This document shows, one piece after another, positions 50,438-59,261 of a DNA stretch of 64,000 nucleotides; within the stretch, counting starts at the first letter, position 1, and each line of letters opens with the position of its first letter. The DNA comes from Nonomuraea africana (lineage in GTDB: Bacteria; Actinomycetota; Actinomycetes; Streptosporangiales; Streptosporangiaceae). The DNA lies in contig NZ_JADBEF010000001.1 of NCBI RefSeq assembly GCF_014873535.1, positions 5,518,001 through 5,582,000 on the forward strand, in the 5' to 3' direction. A program made the position numbers and the translations under genes. The notes under the pieces were generated by a model. It was not told the origin of the DNA. It did not search any database and saw nothing but the letters and a program-made list of their open reading frames with translations.

Positions 50438-52177
50438 TCAGGCGCGGCAGGCGGCCACGACACGGTCGGCGGCCTCGGCGAGCGGGATCTCCTCCTTGAC
50501 GCCCGTCGCGCGGTCGCGCAGCTCGATGACGCCCTGGCCCAGACCGCGGCCGATCACCACGATGGTGGGCATGCCCAGCAGCTCGGCGTCCTTGAACTTC
50601 ACGCCGGGCGAGACCGAGGGCCGGTCGTCGACCAGCACGCGCAGCCCTCTCGACTCGAGCTCCTCGGCGAGCTGGACGGCCACCTCGACCTGGTTCTCCT
50701 TGCCGGTGCCGACGATGTGCACGTCGGCGGGGGCGACCTCGCGCGGCCACACCAGCCCGAGCTCGTCGTACTTCTGCTCGGCGATCACCGCGAGCGCCCT
50801 GGAGACGCCGATGCCGTAGGAGCCCATCGTGATCCTGATCGGCTTGCCGTCGGGGCCGAGGGCGTCGAGGCCCGCGGCGTCGGCGTACTTGCGGCCGAGC
50901 TGGAAGATGTGGCCGATCTCGATGCCCCTGTCGAGGGACAGCTCGTTGCCGCAGCGGGGGCAGGCGTCACCGGCGCGGACCTCCGCGGCCTCGATCGTGC
51001 CGTCGGGCACGAAGTCGCGGCCGGCCACGACGTTGACGGCGTGCTTGCCCTTCTCGTTGGCGCCGGTCACCCACGAGGTGCCGGTGACCACGCGCGGGTC
51101 GACGAGGTAGCGGATGCCGAGGTCCTTGAGCACCTGCGGGCCGATGTAGCCGCGCACCAGGCCGGGGTGCTTGTGGAAGTCCTCGAAGATGGCGGGCTCA
51201 CCGGGGGCCAGGGCGGCCTCCAGGCGCTTGAAGTCGACCTCACGGTCACCGGGGACGCCGATGACCAGCGTCTCCGCCTTGTCGGAGCCCGGCGTGGTGA
51301 CCTTGACCACGACGTTCTTGAGGGTGTCGGCGGCGGTGATGTTCAGGCCGTGCTCGGCGTTGACGAACGACACCAGCGTCTCGATCGTCGGGGTGTCGGG
51401 GGTGTCGAGCACGCGCTGCGCCGGGAGCCCCTCCAGCGCGCGGGCGGCCGGCGCGGGGGTGACGACGGCCTCGGCGTTGGCCGCGTAACCGCAGTGGTGG
51501 CAGTTGACGAAGGTGTCCTCGCCGGTGGGCGTGGGCGCGAGGAACTCCTCCGACGCCGAGCCGCCCATGGCGCCCGAGGTGGCGAAGACGATCTTGTAGC
51601 TGAGGCCGAGCCTGTCGAAGGTCCTGATGTAGGCCTCGCGGTGCTGCTCGTAGGAGCGCTTGAGACCGTCGTCGTCGAGGTCGAAGGAGTAGGAGTCCTT
51701 CATCAGGAACTCGCGCCCGCGCAGGATGCCGGCGCGGGGCCGCGCCTCGTCACGGTACTTGTTCTGGATCTGGTAGAGCGTGACGGGGTAGTCCTTGTAC
51801 GAGGAGTACTCGCCCTTCACCATGTCGGCGAACAGCTCCTCGTGGGTGGGACCGAGCAGGTAGTCGGCGCCCTTGCGGTCCTTGAGACGGAAGAGCGTGT
51901 CGCCGTACTCGACCCAGCGTCCCGTGGCCTCGTAGTAGTCGCGGGGCAGCAGGGCCGGGAAGAGCACCTCCTGCCCGCCCATCCTGTTCATCTCCTCGCG
52001 CACGACGCGCGTGACGTTCTCGAGGGCGATCTTGCCGAGCGGCAGCCATGAGTAGATGCCGGGCGCCACGCGGCGGACGTAGCCGGCGCGGACCAGGAGC
52101 TTGTGGCTCGGGACTTCCGCGTCTGCCGGGTCGTCCCGCAGGGTGCGAAGCAACAACGACGACATGCGCAGCAACAC
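50438..52177 (-). CDS. proS: prolyl-tRNA synthetase
   Basis: 579 residues, bacterial-type class II enzyme with the INS editing insert. Motif 1 region (VRRVAPGIYSWLPLGKIALE), motif 2 (KYRDEARPRAGILRGREFLM) and motif 3 (MGSYGIGVSRALAVIAEQ) are present, and a C-terminal anticodon-binding domain. Editing-domain residues lie between about 220 and 400 (CHHCGYAANAEAV at its start). GTG start (AGGAG five bases before) gives MLLRMSSLLLRTLRDDPADA. Confidence 0.97.
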   Translation of the reverse strand: MLLRMSSLLLRTLRDDPADAEVPSHKLLVRAGYVRRVAPGIYSWLPLGKIALENVTRVVREEMNRMGGQEVLFPALLPRDYYEATGRWVEYGDTLFRLKDRKGADYLLGPTHEELFADMVKGEYSSYKDYPVTLYQIQNKYRDEARPRAGILRGREFLMKDSYSFDLDDDGLKRSYEQHREAYIRTFDRLGLSYKIVFATSGAMGGSASEEFLAPTPTGEDTFVNCHHCGYAANAEAVVTPAPAARALEGLPAQRVLDTPDTPTIETLVSFVNAEHGLNITAADTLKNVVVKVTTPGSDKAETLVIGVPGDREVDFKRLEAALAPGEPAIFEDFHKHPGLVRGYIGPQVLKDLGIRYLVDPRVVTGTSWVTGANEKGKHAVNVVAGRDFVPDGTIEAAEVRAGDACPRCGNELSLDRGIEIGHIFQLGRKYADAAGLDALGPDGKPIRITMGSYGIGVSRALAVIAEQKYDELGLVWPREVAPADVHIVGTGKENQVEVAVQLAEELESRGLRVLVDDRPSVSPGVKFKDAELLGMPTIVVIGRGLGQGVIELRDRATGVKEEIPLAEAADRVVAACRA

Positions 52178-52234
52178 GGCTACTCCTAGTTAGGGCCCGG
52201 ACGTGAGGACATACAGGCTACCGACTTTCCCCGG

Positions 52235-52870
52235 TTACAGGGCGTGGAGTGCGAGCGTGAGCAGTCCCGCGACCACGACCGCGACGGCGGCGGCGCGCGC
52301 CCGGCCCGCCATGGTGCGCCTGAGGAGGAAGACCGCGACGACGGCGAGAGCGGCGACCGCGATGGCGGACGCCGGCCAGAACGCGCGGTCGAAGTCGACG
52401 CCGCCGGGAGTGGCCCTGTCGATGACGTCGGCGAGCAGCAGACCGGAGACGACGCCCGCGCCGAGATCGCCCCAGCTGTCGCGCCGCCTGCTGAGGTAGG
52501 CGAGCAGGCCCAGGGCGACCAGCTGGGCGACGACCAGGTTCAGCCCCGTGCTGGTCCCGCCGATGGCCTCGAAGTTCAGGTCGCCGCGCAGCGCGCTGCC
52601 GCCCATGGCGGCCACCACGGTCGAGGCGGAGGCGAGGAAGGTGGTGAGGAGTGCCCATCCGCTGCCCGAGGCCGTCGCGCCCACGACCACCGCCAGCGCG
52701 AGGTAGGCGTAGGGGTCGTAGTAGAACTCGATGCCGAGCGCGGAGACCAGCACGCCGATCAGGCCGACGACCAGTCCTCCGAGGAAAGCGGCCAGCACGT
52801 GACGTTGGATGCCGCGCTGTCGCCTGTCATATTCGGCGAAATCGGCATACTCAAGAGCAATCTTCTCCAT
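52235..52870 (-). CDS. multi-pass membrane protein of unknown function
   Basis: 211 residues with six to seven hydrophobic helices (VLAAFLGGLVVGLIGVLVSA; YAYLALAVVVGATASGSGWA; a C-terminal AAAVAVVVAGLLTLAL). The soluble N-terminus MEKIALEYADFAEYDRRQRG precedes helix 1. No family recognised. Divergent from the acyl-CoA dehydrogenase gene; the palindrome at 52941-52958 lies in the shared intergenic region. Confidence 0.75.
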   Translation of the reverse strand: MEKIALEYADFAEYDRRQRGIQRHVLAAFLGGLVVGLIGVLVSALGIEFYYDPYAYLALAVVVGATASGSGWALLTTFLASASTVVAAMGGSALRGDLNFEAIGGTSTGLNLVVAQLVALGLLAYLSRRRDSWGDLGAGVVSGLLLADVIDRATPGGVDFDRAFWPASAIAVAALAVVAVFLLRRTMAGRARAAAVAVVVAGLLTLALHAL

Positions 52871-52940
52871 AGTTCTCTAATCAGACTATCCGGACTTACA
52901 GGAGAAGTAAATTTCTGTCAACCGCTGGTCAGGCTAGCTA

Positions 52941-52964
52941 ATCAAGCAATCGCTTGGTTAATAT
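52941..52964 (+). promoter_or_regulatory. palindromic operator and leaderless promoter of the acyl-CoA dehydrogenase gene
   Basis: ATCAAGCAATCGCTTGGT at 52941-52958 matches the 54463-54480 site in 15 of 18 positions. TAATAT at 52959-52964 is a good -10 ending 8 nt before the GTG at 52973, so the mRNA is probably leaderless and the operator covers the -35/-10 spacer. Confidence 0.7.
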
Positions 52965-52972
52965 CGGGCCTT

Positions 52973-53893
52973 GTGAGCCTCCCTGAGCTGCGGGCCACCG
53001 TCAGATCCTTTCTCGCCGCCCATCCAGACGCGTCATGGGCGCGTTTCTCCGGCGAACTCGGAGTGGCGGGGCTGGCCGTCGACGAAAGATACGGCGGAGC
53101 CGGCTGCGGTCTGCCCGAGCTGGCCGTCGTGGCCGAGGAGATCGGCAGGGCGCTGTCCCCCCATCCCTTTCTCCAGACCGCGGTGATGGCCGCGGCCGCC
53201 ACCGACGACCCCGAGCTGCTCGGGGCGATCGCCGAAGGCGCGCTCACCGCGACCGTCGTGCTGCCCGGCGAGCACTCCTGCCTCCTGGACGGCGACCGCC
53301 TGACCGGCTCGGCCCCCTACGTGCTCGACGCCGAGGCGGTCCTCGTCTACGTGGACGGGTCGCTGGTGGCGGCCGAGCCGTCGGCGCGCGTGCCGTACGA
53401 GACGATGGACGCCAGCCGGCCGCTCACCGCGCTGACCTTCGACGGGGCCGTCGCACGACCGGCGGGGGACGGCGCGGCGTGGGAGCGGGTCCGTGACCTG
53501 GCGGTGATCACGCTGGCCGCCGAGCAGGTGGGCGGCGCGGCCAGGTGCCTGGAGGCGGCCACCGCACACGCCAAGCTGCGCCACCAGTTCGGCCGGCCGA
53601 TCGGCTCCTTCCAGGCGATCAAGCACCGGCTGGCCGATCTGCTGCTGACGGTGGAGTCGGCCAGGTCGGCGGTCTGGGGAGCGGTCGGCGACCCCTCGGC
53701 GCAGGCGGCGGCGATCGCGGGCTCCTACTGCGGCGAGGCCTATCTGCGGGCGGCGGGCGACAGCATCCAGGTCCACGGCGGTATCGGCATCACCTGGGAG
53801 CACGAGGCGCACCGCTACTTCAAGCGGGCCACCTCCGACGCGCGGCTGTTCGGCCCGCCGCGCGAGCACCGGGCCCGCCTGGAGATCGGCTAG
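52973..53893 (+). CDS. short acyl-CoA dehydrogenase-family protein
   Basis: 306 residues, about 70 short of a normal ACAD. The N-terminal half (LGVAGLAVDERYGGAGCGLP, VAEEIGRALSPHPF) and the FAD-site C-terminal half (RHQFGRPIGSFQAIKHRLAD; QVHGGIGITWEHEAHRYFKR) are present. The position that carries the catalytic Glu in many ACADs is not evident. Actinobacterial steroid-type enzymes of this size work as alpha/beta heterotetramers, but no partner is adjacent. GTG start without RBS; likely leaderless. Confidence 0.85.
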   Translation: MSLPELRATVRSFLAAHPDASWARFSGELGVAGLAVDERYGGAGCGLPELAVVAEEIGRALSPHPFLQTAVMAAAATDDPELLGAIAEGALTATVVLPGEHSCLLDGDRLTGSAPYVLDAEAVLVYVDGSLVAAEPSARVPYETMDASRPLTALTFDGAVARPAGDGAAWERVRDLAVITLAAEQVGGAARCLEAATAHAKLRHQFGRPIGSFQAIKHRLADLLLTVESARSAVWGAVGDPSAQAAAIAGSYCGEAYLRAAGDSIQVHGGIGITWEHEAHRYFKRATSDARLFGPPREHRARLEIG

Positions 53894-54408
53894 CCGCCGA
53901 GCAGTTCCTCCCACGGCTGCCTGGCGTTGGTGCGGCGGGTGGTGTCGAGCGCCTCTGCCAGCCGCCAGAAGCCCGGCCGCGCGCCGACCCTCGCCCTGCC
54001 CATCGGGTCGATGGCGAGCAGCTCGAAGCGCACCCCCATCACGTCGAGCACCGCGGAGGAGGGGGTGCAGGGCCCCGCGACGGTGACGAGGCTCGTATCG
54101 AGGCCCGGCTCGCACACCTGCCGGGCCAGCAGCGTGACCACCTCGGCGGCGTAGGGCCCGTCGCGCCATGAGATGTGCCAGCTGTGGTCGGCCCCCCGCC
54201 ACCAAGTGAGGTCGCGGCAGGACTCGATGAACTCGGCCTCGCTCGCCAGCGCGGCCATCACCCTGCCGAACGCCTCGAACCTGCGGGCGCTGGCCGGAGC
54301 GGGCTCGTCGTGAGCCTCCCTGGCGCGACGCAATCTCATGTCTGGGAGCGTGCCATCTTTCGGCCGCCTCAGCCCCTGCTTTCGCCGCTTCTCCGCGCTC
54401 ACGGACAC
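53890..54408 (-). CDS. hypothetical protein
   Basis: 172 residues, no family recognised. A basic N-terminus (EKRRKQGLRRPKDG) is followed by ASARRFEAFGRVMAALASEA and WWRGADHSWHISWRDGPYAA, a compact alpha/beta pattern that could be a small DNA- or ligand-binding fold. Overlaps the convergent ACAD stop by four bases. A later in-frame ATG (MRLRRAREAHDE) is an alternative start. Confidence 0.6.
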   Translation of the reverse strand: MSVSAEKRRKQGLRRPKDGTLPDMRLRRAREAHDEPAPASARRFEAFGRVMAALASEAEFIESCRDLTWWRGADHSWHISWRDGPYAAEVVTLLARQVCEPGLDTSLVTVAGPCTPSSAVLDVMGVRFELLAIDPMGRARVGARPGFWRLAEALDTTRRTNARQPWEELLGG

Positions 54409-54462
54409 TCACTCTGATCTCCCCGCGCCCTTCCCGCAAGTCCGTGTCGCCTGATACGCTCG

Positions 54463-54480
54463 ACCAAGCGAGCGCTTGGT
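54463..54480 (+). promoter_or_regulatory. palindromic operator of the LLM/adenylate operon
   Basis: ACCAAGCG-AG-CGCTTGGT, perfect 8-bp arms, immediately after a possible -10 (TACGCT, 54455-54460) and 20 bp before the start at 54500. Same motif as 52941-52958. The form is typical of TetR-type repressor sites in actinobacterial acyl-CoA/steroid gene regulons. Confidence 0.75.
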
Positions 54481-54499
54481 TCATCAACGGGAGGCGTGG

Positions 54500-55546
54500 A
54501 TGCGGATCAGCCTGGGATACGAGCTGGAGGTCCGCGGCAGGACCCGCGAGGTCGAACGGCAGGCGTTCCAGAACGTGATCGACCAGGTCGTCCTCGGCGA
54601 CCGTCTCGGCTTCGACACCGCGTGGTTCGTCGAGCACCACTTCACCCGCGGCTTCTCCCACTCCTCGGCACCCGACCTCGTCCTTGCCGCGATCTCCCAG
54701 CGCACCAGCCGCATCCACCTCGGGCTCGGCGTGGTGCTGCTGCCCTTCCAGTCCCCGATCCGCACGGCCGAGCGGGTCGCCACCCTCGACGTGCTGAGCG
54801 GCGGCAGGGTGGAGTTCGGCACGGGACGCGGGGCCTCGCCCCTGGAGTACCAGGCCTTCCAGCGGCCGTTCGAGAAGTCGCGTCAGATCTGGGAGGACAG
54901 CCTGGAGGCGACGCTGGCGATCTGGCGGGCCGACGGCGAGCCCGTCAGCAGGTCGAACGAGTTCTTCGAGATCCCCGACGTGGCCGTCTACCCCCGTCCC
55001 GCGCAGGTGCCCCACCCGCCCGTCTGGGTGGCCTCCACCTCCCTCGAGGGCTATCTGGCCGCCGCGAAGCACGGCTACAACCTGCTCGGCATGACCATGC
55101 TCAAGGGCGTCGACGACGTGGCCGAGGACATCGCGAAGTACAAGGAGTGCCTGGCCGAGAACGGCTTCGACCCCGGCACCCGGCGCATCGCGCTGATGAT
55201 CCCCTGGTACGTCGGCCAGGCCAGGGAGGAGGCCGCCGACGCGGTCCTGTGGTACATCCGCCGCCAGGTCAACCTCGTCACACCGCCCGACTACTACGAC
55301 GCCCGCCACGCCACCCACCGCGTGCTCGGCCAGCTCGCCGCGGGGATGCCGCCCGAGGAGGCCATGGCCACGCTGCGCGAGCACCTGATGGTCGTCGTGG
55401 ACGACGTGGAGGGGTCCCGCAAGGCGGTGGCGCGCATCGCCGAGGCGGGCGCGACGGACCTGATCCTGCAGTGCCAGGTGGGCGGGCTCGCCCACGACCT
55501 GGTCTGCGACTCCATGAACCTCTTCATGACCGAGGTGATGAAGTGA
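54500..55546 (+). CDS. LLM-class flavin-dependent oxidoreductase
   Basis: 348 residues from MRISLGYELEVRGRTREVER (GGGAGG before it). Luciferase-like barrel: DRLGFDTAWFVEHHFTRGFS, RIHLGLGVVLLPFQSPIRTA, VEFGTGRGASPLEYQAF, and QVPHPPVWVASTSLEGYLAA are standard LLM segments. Binds FMN or F420; monooxygenase or dehydrogenase substrate unknown. First gene of an operon with adenylate-forming proteins; its TGA overlaps the next GTG. Confidence 0.88.
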   Translation: MRISLGYELEVRGRTREVERQAFQNVIDQVVLGDRLGFDTAWFVEHHFTRGFSHSSAPDLVLAAISQRTSRIHLGLGVVLLPFQSPIRTAERVATLDVLSGGRVEFGTGRGASPLEYQAFQRPFEKSRQIWEDSLEATLAIWRADGEPVSRSNEFFEIPDVAVYPRPAQVPHPPVWVASTSLEGYLAAAKHGYNLLGMTMLKGVDDVAEDIAKYKECLAENGFDPGTRRIALMIPWYVGQAREEAADAVLWYIRRQVNLVTPPDYYDARHATHRVLGQLAAGMPPEEAMATLREHLMVVVDDVEGSRKAVARIAEAGATDLILQCQVGGLAHDLVCDSMNLFMTEVMK

Positions 55547-56523
55547 GCAGGTGGCTGACCCGTGACGACCTGACCACCGGGAGCGCCACCGGGCTGCTCA
55601 ACCTCGCGGGCGGGTTCCCCCTGCGTCCCGAGCTGACCGCCGAGGCGCTGCGCCGGGCGGGCGTCGGCGAGGGCGACAGGGTGGTGGTGGCGCTGGCCGA
55701 GCCGGTGGGCGGGCTGTGGGCGGCGGCCGCCGCGTCCGTGGCCGAGGCCGCCGCCTCGGTGGGTCCGCGCGGCAGGATGCGGCTCCACCACGCGCTCCAG
55801 ACGATGCGGGCCACGACGCTGGTCGCCACGCCGACGGGCGCGATGGACTTCCTGGCGCGGCTGCACCTGGAGTTCCTGCTCGACCCGCTCGATCTCGGCC
55901 TCCGGCACATCGTGCTGACCGGCGAGATCGCCTCCAGGCGGACACTCGGCCACCTCGCCTCGGAGTTCGAGGCCCAGGTCACCGAGGTCTACTCCAGCCC
56001 GTTCTCCGGGGGCGCCCTGGCCTGGCGGGCCGCCGAGAGCGAGCCGCTCACGCCGCTGGCCGAGGGGGTGCTCGGGCTGGCCGCCATCGGCAAGGACACC
56101 CTGATCGACGAAGGGCGCGGCGAGCTGGTCATCCCGTACGGCGACGCAGTCCTGCGCACGGGGCAGGTCACGGTCGAGGGCAGGCCGGCGCACACCGTCG
56201 GCGAGCACGTGCTGGTGCGCGGGCTGTGGCTGTCGCTGCCGCGGATCGAGAAGGCGCTGGCGAAGATCGACGGAGTGTCGGGATGGGAACTGGCGATCAG
56301 CAGGCAGGGCACGCTCGACGCCGCCGCGCTGACCGTCACGTTCGGCAGGCAGAGCCTGGTCGAGAACCCGATGTGGAGATCGCGCATCCTGCAGTCCCTC
56401 GCCGCGATCACGCCGATCTCGATCGCCGTGGAGATCTCCCCCGACGCCGCCGAGAGCGCCACGCCCTGCGTCGTCACCGACCATCGCGGCCACCACCTCG
56501 GCAGGGACCGCGCCCTCCTCTAG
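55543..56523 (+). CDS. PaaK-like adenylate-forming protein lacking the P-loop
   Basis: 326 residues. The part from RLHHALQTMRATTLVATPTG through LRHIVLTGEIASRRTLGHLA to LIDEGRGELVIPYGDAVLRT follows the phenylacetate-CoA ligase pattern. However, the N-terminal region has no S-S/T-G-T-T-G P-loop, and the A5 motif expected as Y-G-x-T-E reads TEVYSSPFSG. It is therefore probably not a competent ligase alone. GTG start coupled to the LLM stop. Confidence 0.7.
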   Translation: MSRWLTRDDLTTGSATGLLNLAGGFPLRPELTAEALRRAGVGEGDRVVVALAEPVGGLWAAAAASVAEAAASVGPRGRMRLHHALQTMRATTLVATPTGAMDFLARLHLEFLLDPLDLGLRHIVLTGEIASRRTLGHLASEFEAQVTEVYSSPFSGGALAWRAAESEPLTPLAEGVLGLAAIGKDTLIDEGRGELVIPYGDAVLRTGQVTVEGRPAHTVGEHVLVRGLWLSLPRIEKALAKIDGVSGWELAISRQGTLDAAALTVTFGRQSLVENPMWRSRILQSLAAITPISIAVEISPDAAESATPCVVTDHRGHHLGRDRALL

Positions 56524-56532
56524 GAGCCCGTC

Positions 56533-57993
56533 ATGCGGTGGGAAACGATCCCCAGGATGCTGCGCGACCGGGCCGGGAGCCGCCCGGACGCCGCCGTCAC
56601 GCCCGACTTCGACCTGGCCGCCCTCCGCGAACGCGCCCAGGTCGTGGCGCGGGCGCTCATCGCGCAGGGCGTCGGTCCCGGCGACAGGGTGGCGATCTGG
56701 GGTCCCAACGACCTGTCCTGGGCGGTCCACGCCTTCGGGGTCTGGGACGCGGGCGCGGTGCTCGTGCCGATCTCCGCCCGCGCCAAGCAGCTCGAGGCCG
56801 CCGACCTGGCCGGTCGGACGGGCGTCTCGGTGCTCATCAGCGACCGGCGCCTGCCCGCTGTCCGCTCCTTCGAGGGCGTACGGCACGCGCTGGCGAGCGT
56901 CGAGGAGGCCGAGGAGCGGGCGCTGGCCGTACGGGGCGATGACCTGTGCGAGATCATGTCCACCTCCGGCACGACCGGCACGCCCAAGGGCGTCATGCTC
57001 GACCACGCGCAGATCCTGCGCGGCTACGGGGACTGGGCGGAGATCGTCACGCTGCGCGAGGGCGACAGGTACCCGGTGATCGCGCCCTTCGCCCACGGCT
57101 TCGGGCTCAACGCGGGGCTGCTGGCATGCGTGTTACGCGGGGCGACGATGATCCCGGTCGCCGCCTTCTCCCCCGACGGCCTCATGGACCTCATCGAGAA
57201 CGGGCGGATCACCATCCTGGCGGGACCGCCCACCCTCTTCGCCCGCCTCCTCGACGAGCTGGACCGGCGGCCGCGGGACGTCTCCTCCCTCAGGGTCGCC
57301 ATCTGCGGCGCGGCGGCGGTGCCCGCGTCGCTCGTGACGCGACTGGTCGAGCGGGTCGGGCTGGAGCGCATGATCAACGCCTACGGGCTCATGGAGGGCA
57401 CCGTCGTCTCCATGACCAGGGCCGGCGATCCGGTCGAGGTGATCGCGGGCACGGCGGGCCGCCCCGTCCCCGGCATCGAGGTGAAGATCGTCGACGTGTC
57501 GGGCAAGGAGGTGCCCCAGGGCGAGCGCGGCGAGATCCTCCAGCGCGGCTACGGCGTGATGCGCGGCTACTGGGGCGAGCCCGCCAGGACCGCCGAGGCG
57601 ATCGACGAGGACGGCTGGCTGCACACCGGCGACATCGGCGTGCTGGACCCCGAGGGCAACCTGACCATCGTCGACAGGAAGAAGGAGCTGTTCATCGTCA
57701 ACGGCTTCAACGTCTCCCCCGCCGAGGTCGAGTCGCTGCTGCTCAGAGAGGGATCGCTGGCGCAGGCGGCGGTGGTGGGGATGCCCGACGCGCGCTCGGG
57801 CGAGGCCGGCTGGGCCTTCGTGGTGCCGAGGCCCGGCGCCGAGGTCGGCGAGGAGGGCCTGCGCGCGTGGGCGAAGGAGAACATGTCCGACTACAAGGTG
57901 CCCAGGCGCGTGGTCGTCCTCGACGAGCTCCCGCTGAACGCCAACGGAAAGCTCGACAAGAACGCCCTGCGTGAGGCCGCACAGCGCGGGTAG
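56533..57993 (+). CDS. class I adenylate-forming acyl-CoA ligase
   Basis: 486 residues, complete. P-loop MSTSGTTGTPKGV (142-154), A5 region INAYGLMEGT, A8 HTGDIGVLDPEGNLTIVDRK, and the C-terminal catalytic Lys in NANGKLDKNALRE. FadD/short-chain acyl-CoA ligase type; substrate unknown. RBS TAGGAG. The only full-length member of three consecutive adenylate-forming genes, so it likely supplies the chemistry. Confidence 0.88.
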   Translation: MRWETIPRMLRDRAGSRPDAAVTPDFDLAALRERAQVVARALIAQGVGPGDRVAIWGPNDLSWAVHAFGVWDAGAVLVPISARAKQLEAADLAGRTGVSVLISDRRLPAVRSFEGVRHALASVEEAEERALAVRGDDLCEIMSTSGTTGTPKGVMLDHAQILRGYGDWAEIVTLREGDRYPVIAPFAHGFGLNAGLLACVLRGATMIPVAAFSPDGLMDLIENGRITILAGPPTLFARLLDELDRRPRDVSSLRVAICGAAAVPASLVTRLVERVGLERMINAYGLMEGTVVSMTRAGDPVEVIAGTAGRPVPGIEVKIVDVSGKEVPQGERGEILQRGYGVMRGYWGEPARTAEAIDEDGWLHTGDIGVLDPEGNLTIVDRKKELFIVNGFNVSPAEVESLLLREGSLAQAAVVGMPDARSGEAGWAFVVPRPGAEVGEEGLRAWAKENMSDYKVPRRVVVLDELPLNANGKLDKNALREAAQRG

Positions 57994-58025
57994 ACACACA
58001 GTGCGCCTTTCGTCAGGAGCCAGCC

Positions 58026-59240
58026 ATGTTGCGCCTGCTGGCCGGAGAGGCCGCACGCAGGTTCGGGGCGCGCGCTGCGGTCGAGTCCGGCACCTCCCGC
58101 CTCTCGTTCGCCGATCTCGACCGCCTGTCCGACCAGGTGGCCGCAGGACTCTCCCATCGCGGCGTGCGCGTCGGCGACGTGCTCGCCCTCGTGCTGCCCG
58201 ACGGGCCCGAGTTCGTCGTCTGCTACCTCGCCGCCGCCAAGATCGGCGCGGTGACGGCGGGCCTCGACGCCCGCCATCCGGCCAGGCTCGCCCTGCTGTC
58301 CAGGCTCGACCCCGACCTCGTCGTCACCGCGCCCCGTCTGCTCCCCTCGCTACCGGGCCGCGACGTCGTCACCCTGCCCACGACCCTGCCCACGACCCTG
58401 CCTGCGTCCCCGCCCACGGGGCCGACCGAGCTCGGCGACCTCCCTCCCGCCTCGTGGCTGGGCGCGCTGGCCAGGAACGAGCCGCCGCCACCCCCGATGC
58501 CGCCCGACCCAGGACGGCCCGTCGTGATCACCCACACCTCCGGCAGGACGGGCCCGCCCAAGGCCGCGCTCTTCGGCGACAGGCAGCTGGAGGCCATCAG
58601 GGCGCACGGAGCGGGCGTCAGGTGGGGCAGGGGCGACGCGCGGCTGCTGTCGCACCCGATGGGCCACCTGGCGTTCGCGACCAGGCTGCCGCTGATCCTG
58701 CAGACCGGCAGGACCACGTACCTGCTGCCGTCATGGGATCCCGAGTCGGCGCTGCGGCTGGCGTGCGAGAAGCGGCTGCGGGTGCTCCAGGGCACGCCCG
58801 CACAGCTCGCCGCCATGCTGGATCTTCCCGGCAAGCCGCCCTCGTTCGAGCTGGTGCTCTCCACCGGAGGCCCCGCGCCGCCCGGTCTGATCAGGCGGCT
58901 CAGGGAGCACTTCGGCGCCCCCGTCTGCAACCGCTACCTGTGCACGGAGGCGGGCCTCGGCCTCGGCACCCGCCCCGACGACCCCCCGCAGGACGCCGAG
59001 CTCACGGTCGGCAGGCCGCGCGCGGGCGTGGACCTGTCCGTGCGCGACAGCACGGGACGCCCGCTGCCCGCGGGCGAGGAGGGAGAGGTGCTGCTGCGGT
59101 CTCAGGCGGTCATGAGCGGGTACGTCGGAGACGGCGACCCAAGGGTGTTCGCGAGGGACGGTTTCGTCAGGACGGGCGACACGGGTTTCCTCGATGACCT
59201 TGGCCGTCTGCACCTGGTGGGTACACAATCACGGTCATAG
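58026..59240 (+). CDS. adenylate-forming protein without C-terminal domain
   Basis: 404 residues. AMP-binding N-domain with a variant P-loop HTSGRTGPPKAAL (170-182), STGGPAPPGLIRRL, and A8 RTGDTGFLDDLGRLHLVG, after which it ends in TQSRS. The stop falls at the hinge, so the roughly 110-residue C-domain with the second-half-reaction Lys is absent, and no remnant is seen before the next gene 21 nt on. It could adenylate only, or be regulatory or degenerate. A small in-frame TLPTTLPTT repeat marks a 12-bp triplication near 58372-58404. Confidence 0.8.
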   Translation: MLRLLAGEAARRFGARAAVESGTSRLSFADLDRLSDQVAAGLSHRGVRVGDVLALVLPDGPEFVVCYLAAAKIGAVTAGLDARHPARLALLSRLDPDLVVTAPRLLPSLPGRDVVTLPTTLPTTLPASPPTGPTELGDLPPASWLGALARNEPPPPPMPPDPGRPVVITHTSGRTGPPKAALFGDRQLEAIRAHGAGVRWGRGDARLLSHPMGHLAFATRLPLILQTGRTTYLLPSWDPESALRLACEKRLRVLQGTPAQLAAMLDLPGKPPSFELVLSTGGPAPPGLIRRLREHFGAPVCNRYLCTEAGLGLGTRPDDPPQDAELTVGRPRAGVDLSVRDSTGRPLPAGEEGEVLLRSQAVMSGYVGDGDPRVFARDGFVRTGDTGFLDDLGRLHLVGTQSRS

Positions 59241-59261
59241 CGTCGCCCCCGAGGAGGCAGC

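Noticed and set aside
54463..54480. KstR2 box
   Set aside because: The CAAG and CTTG halves are separated by six bases here and by two in the published KstR2 consensus. Recorded as a TetR-type site of unknown regulator.
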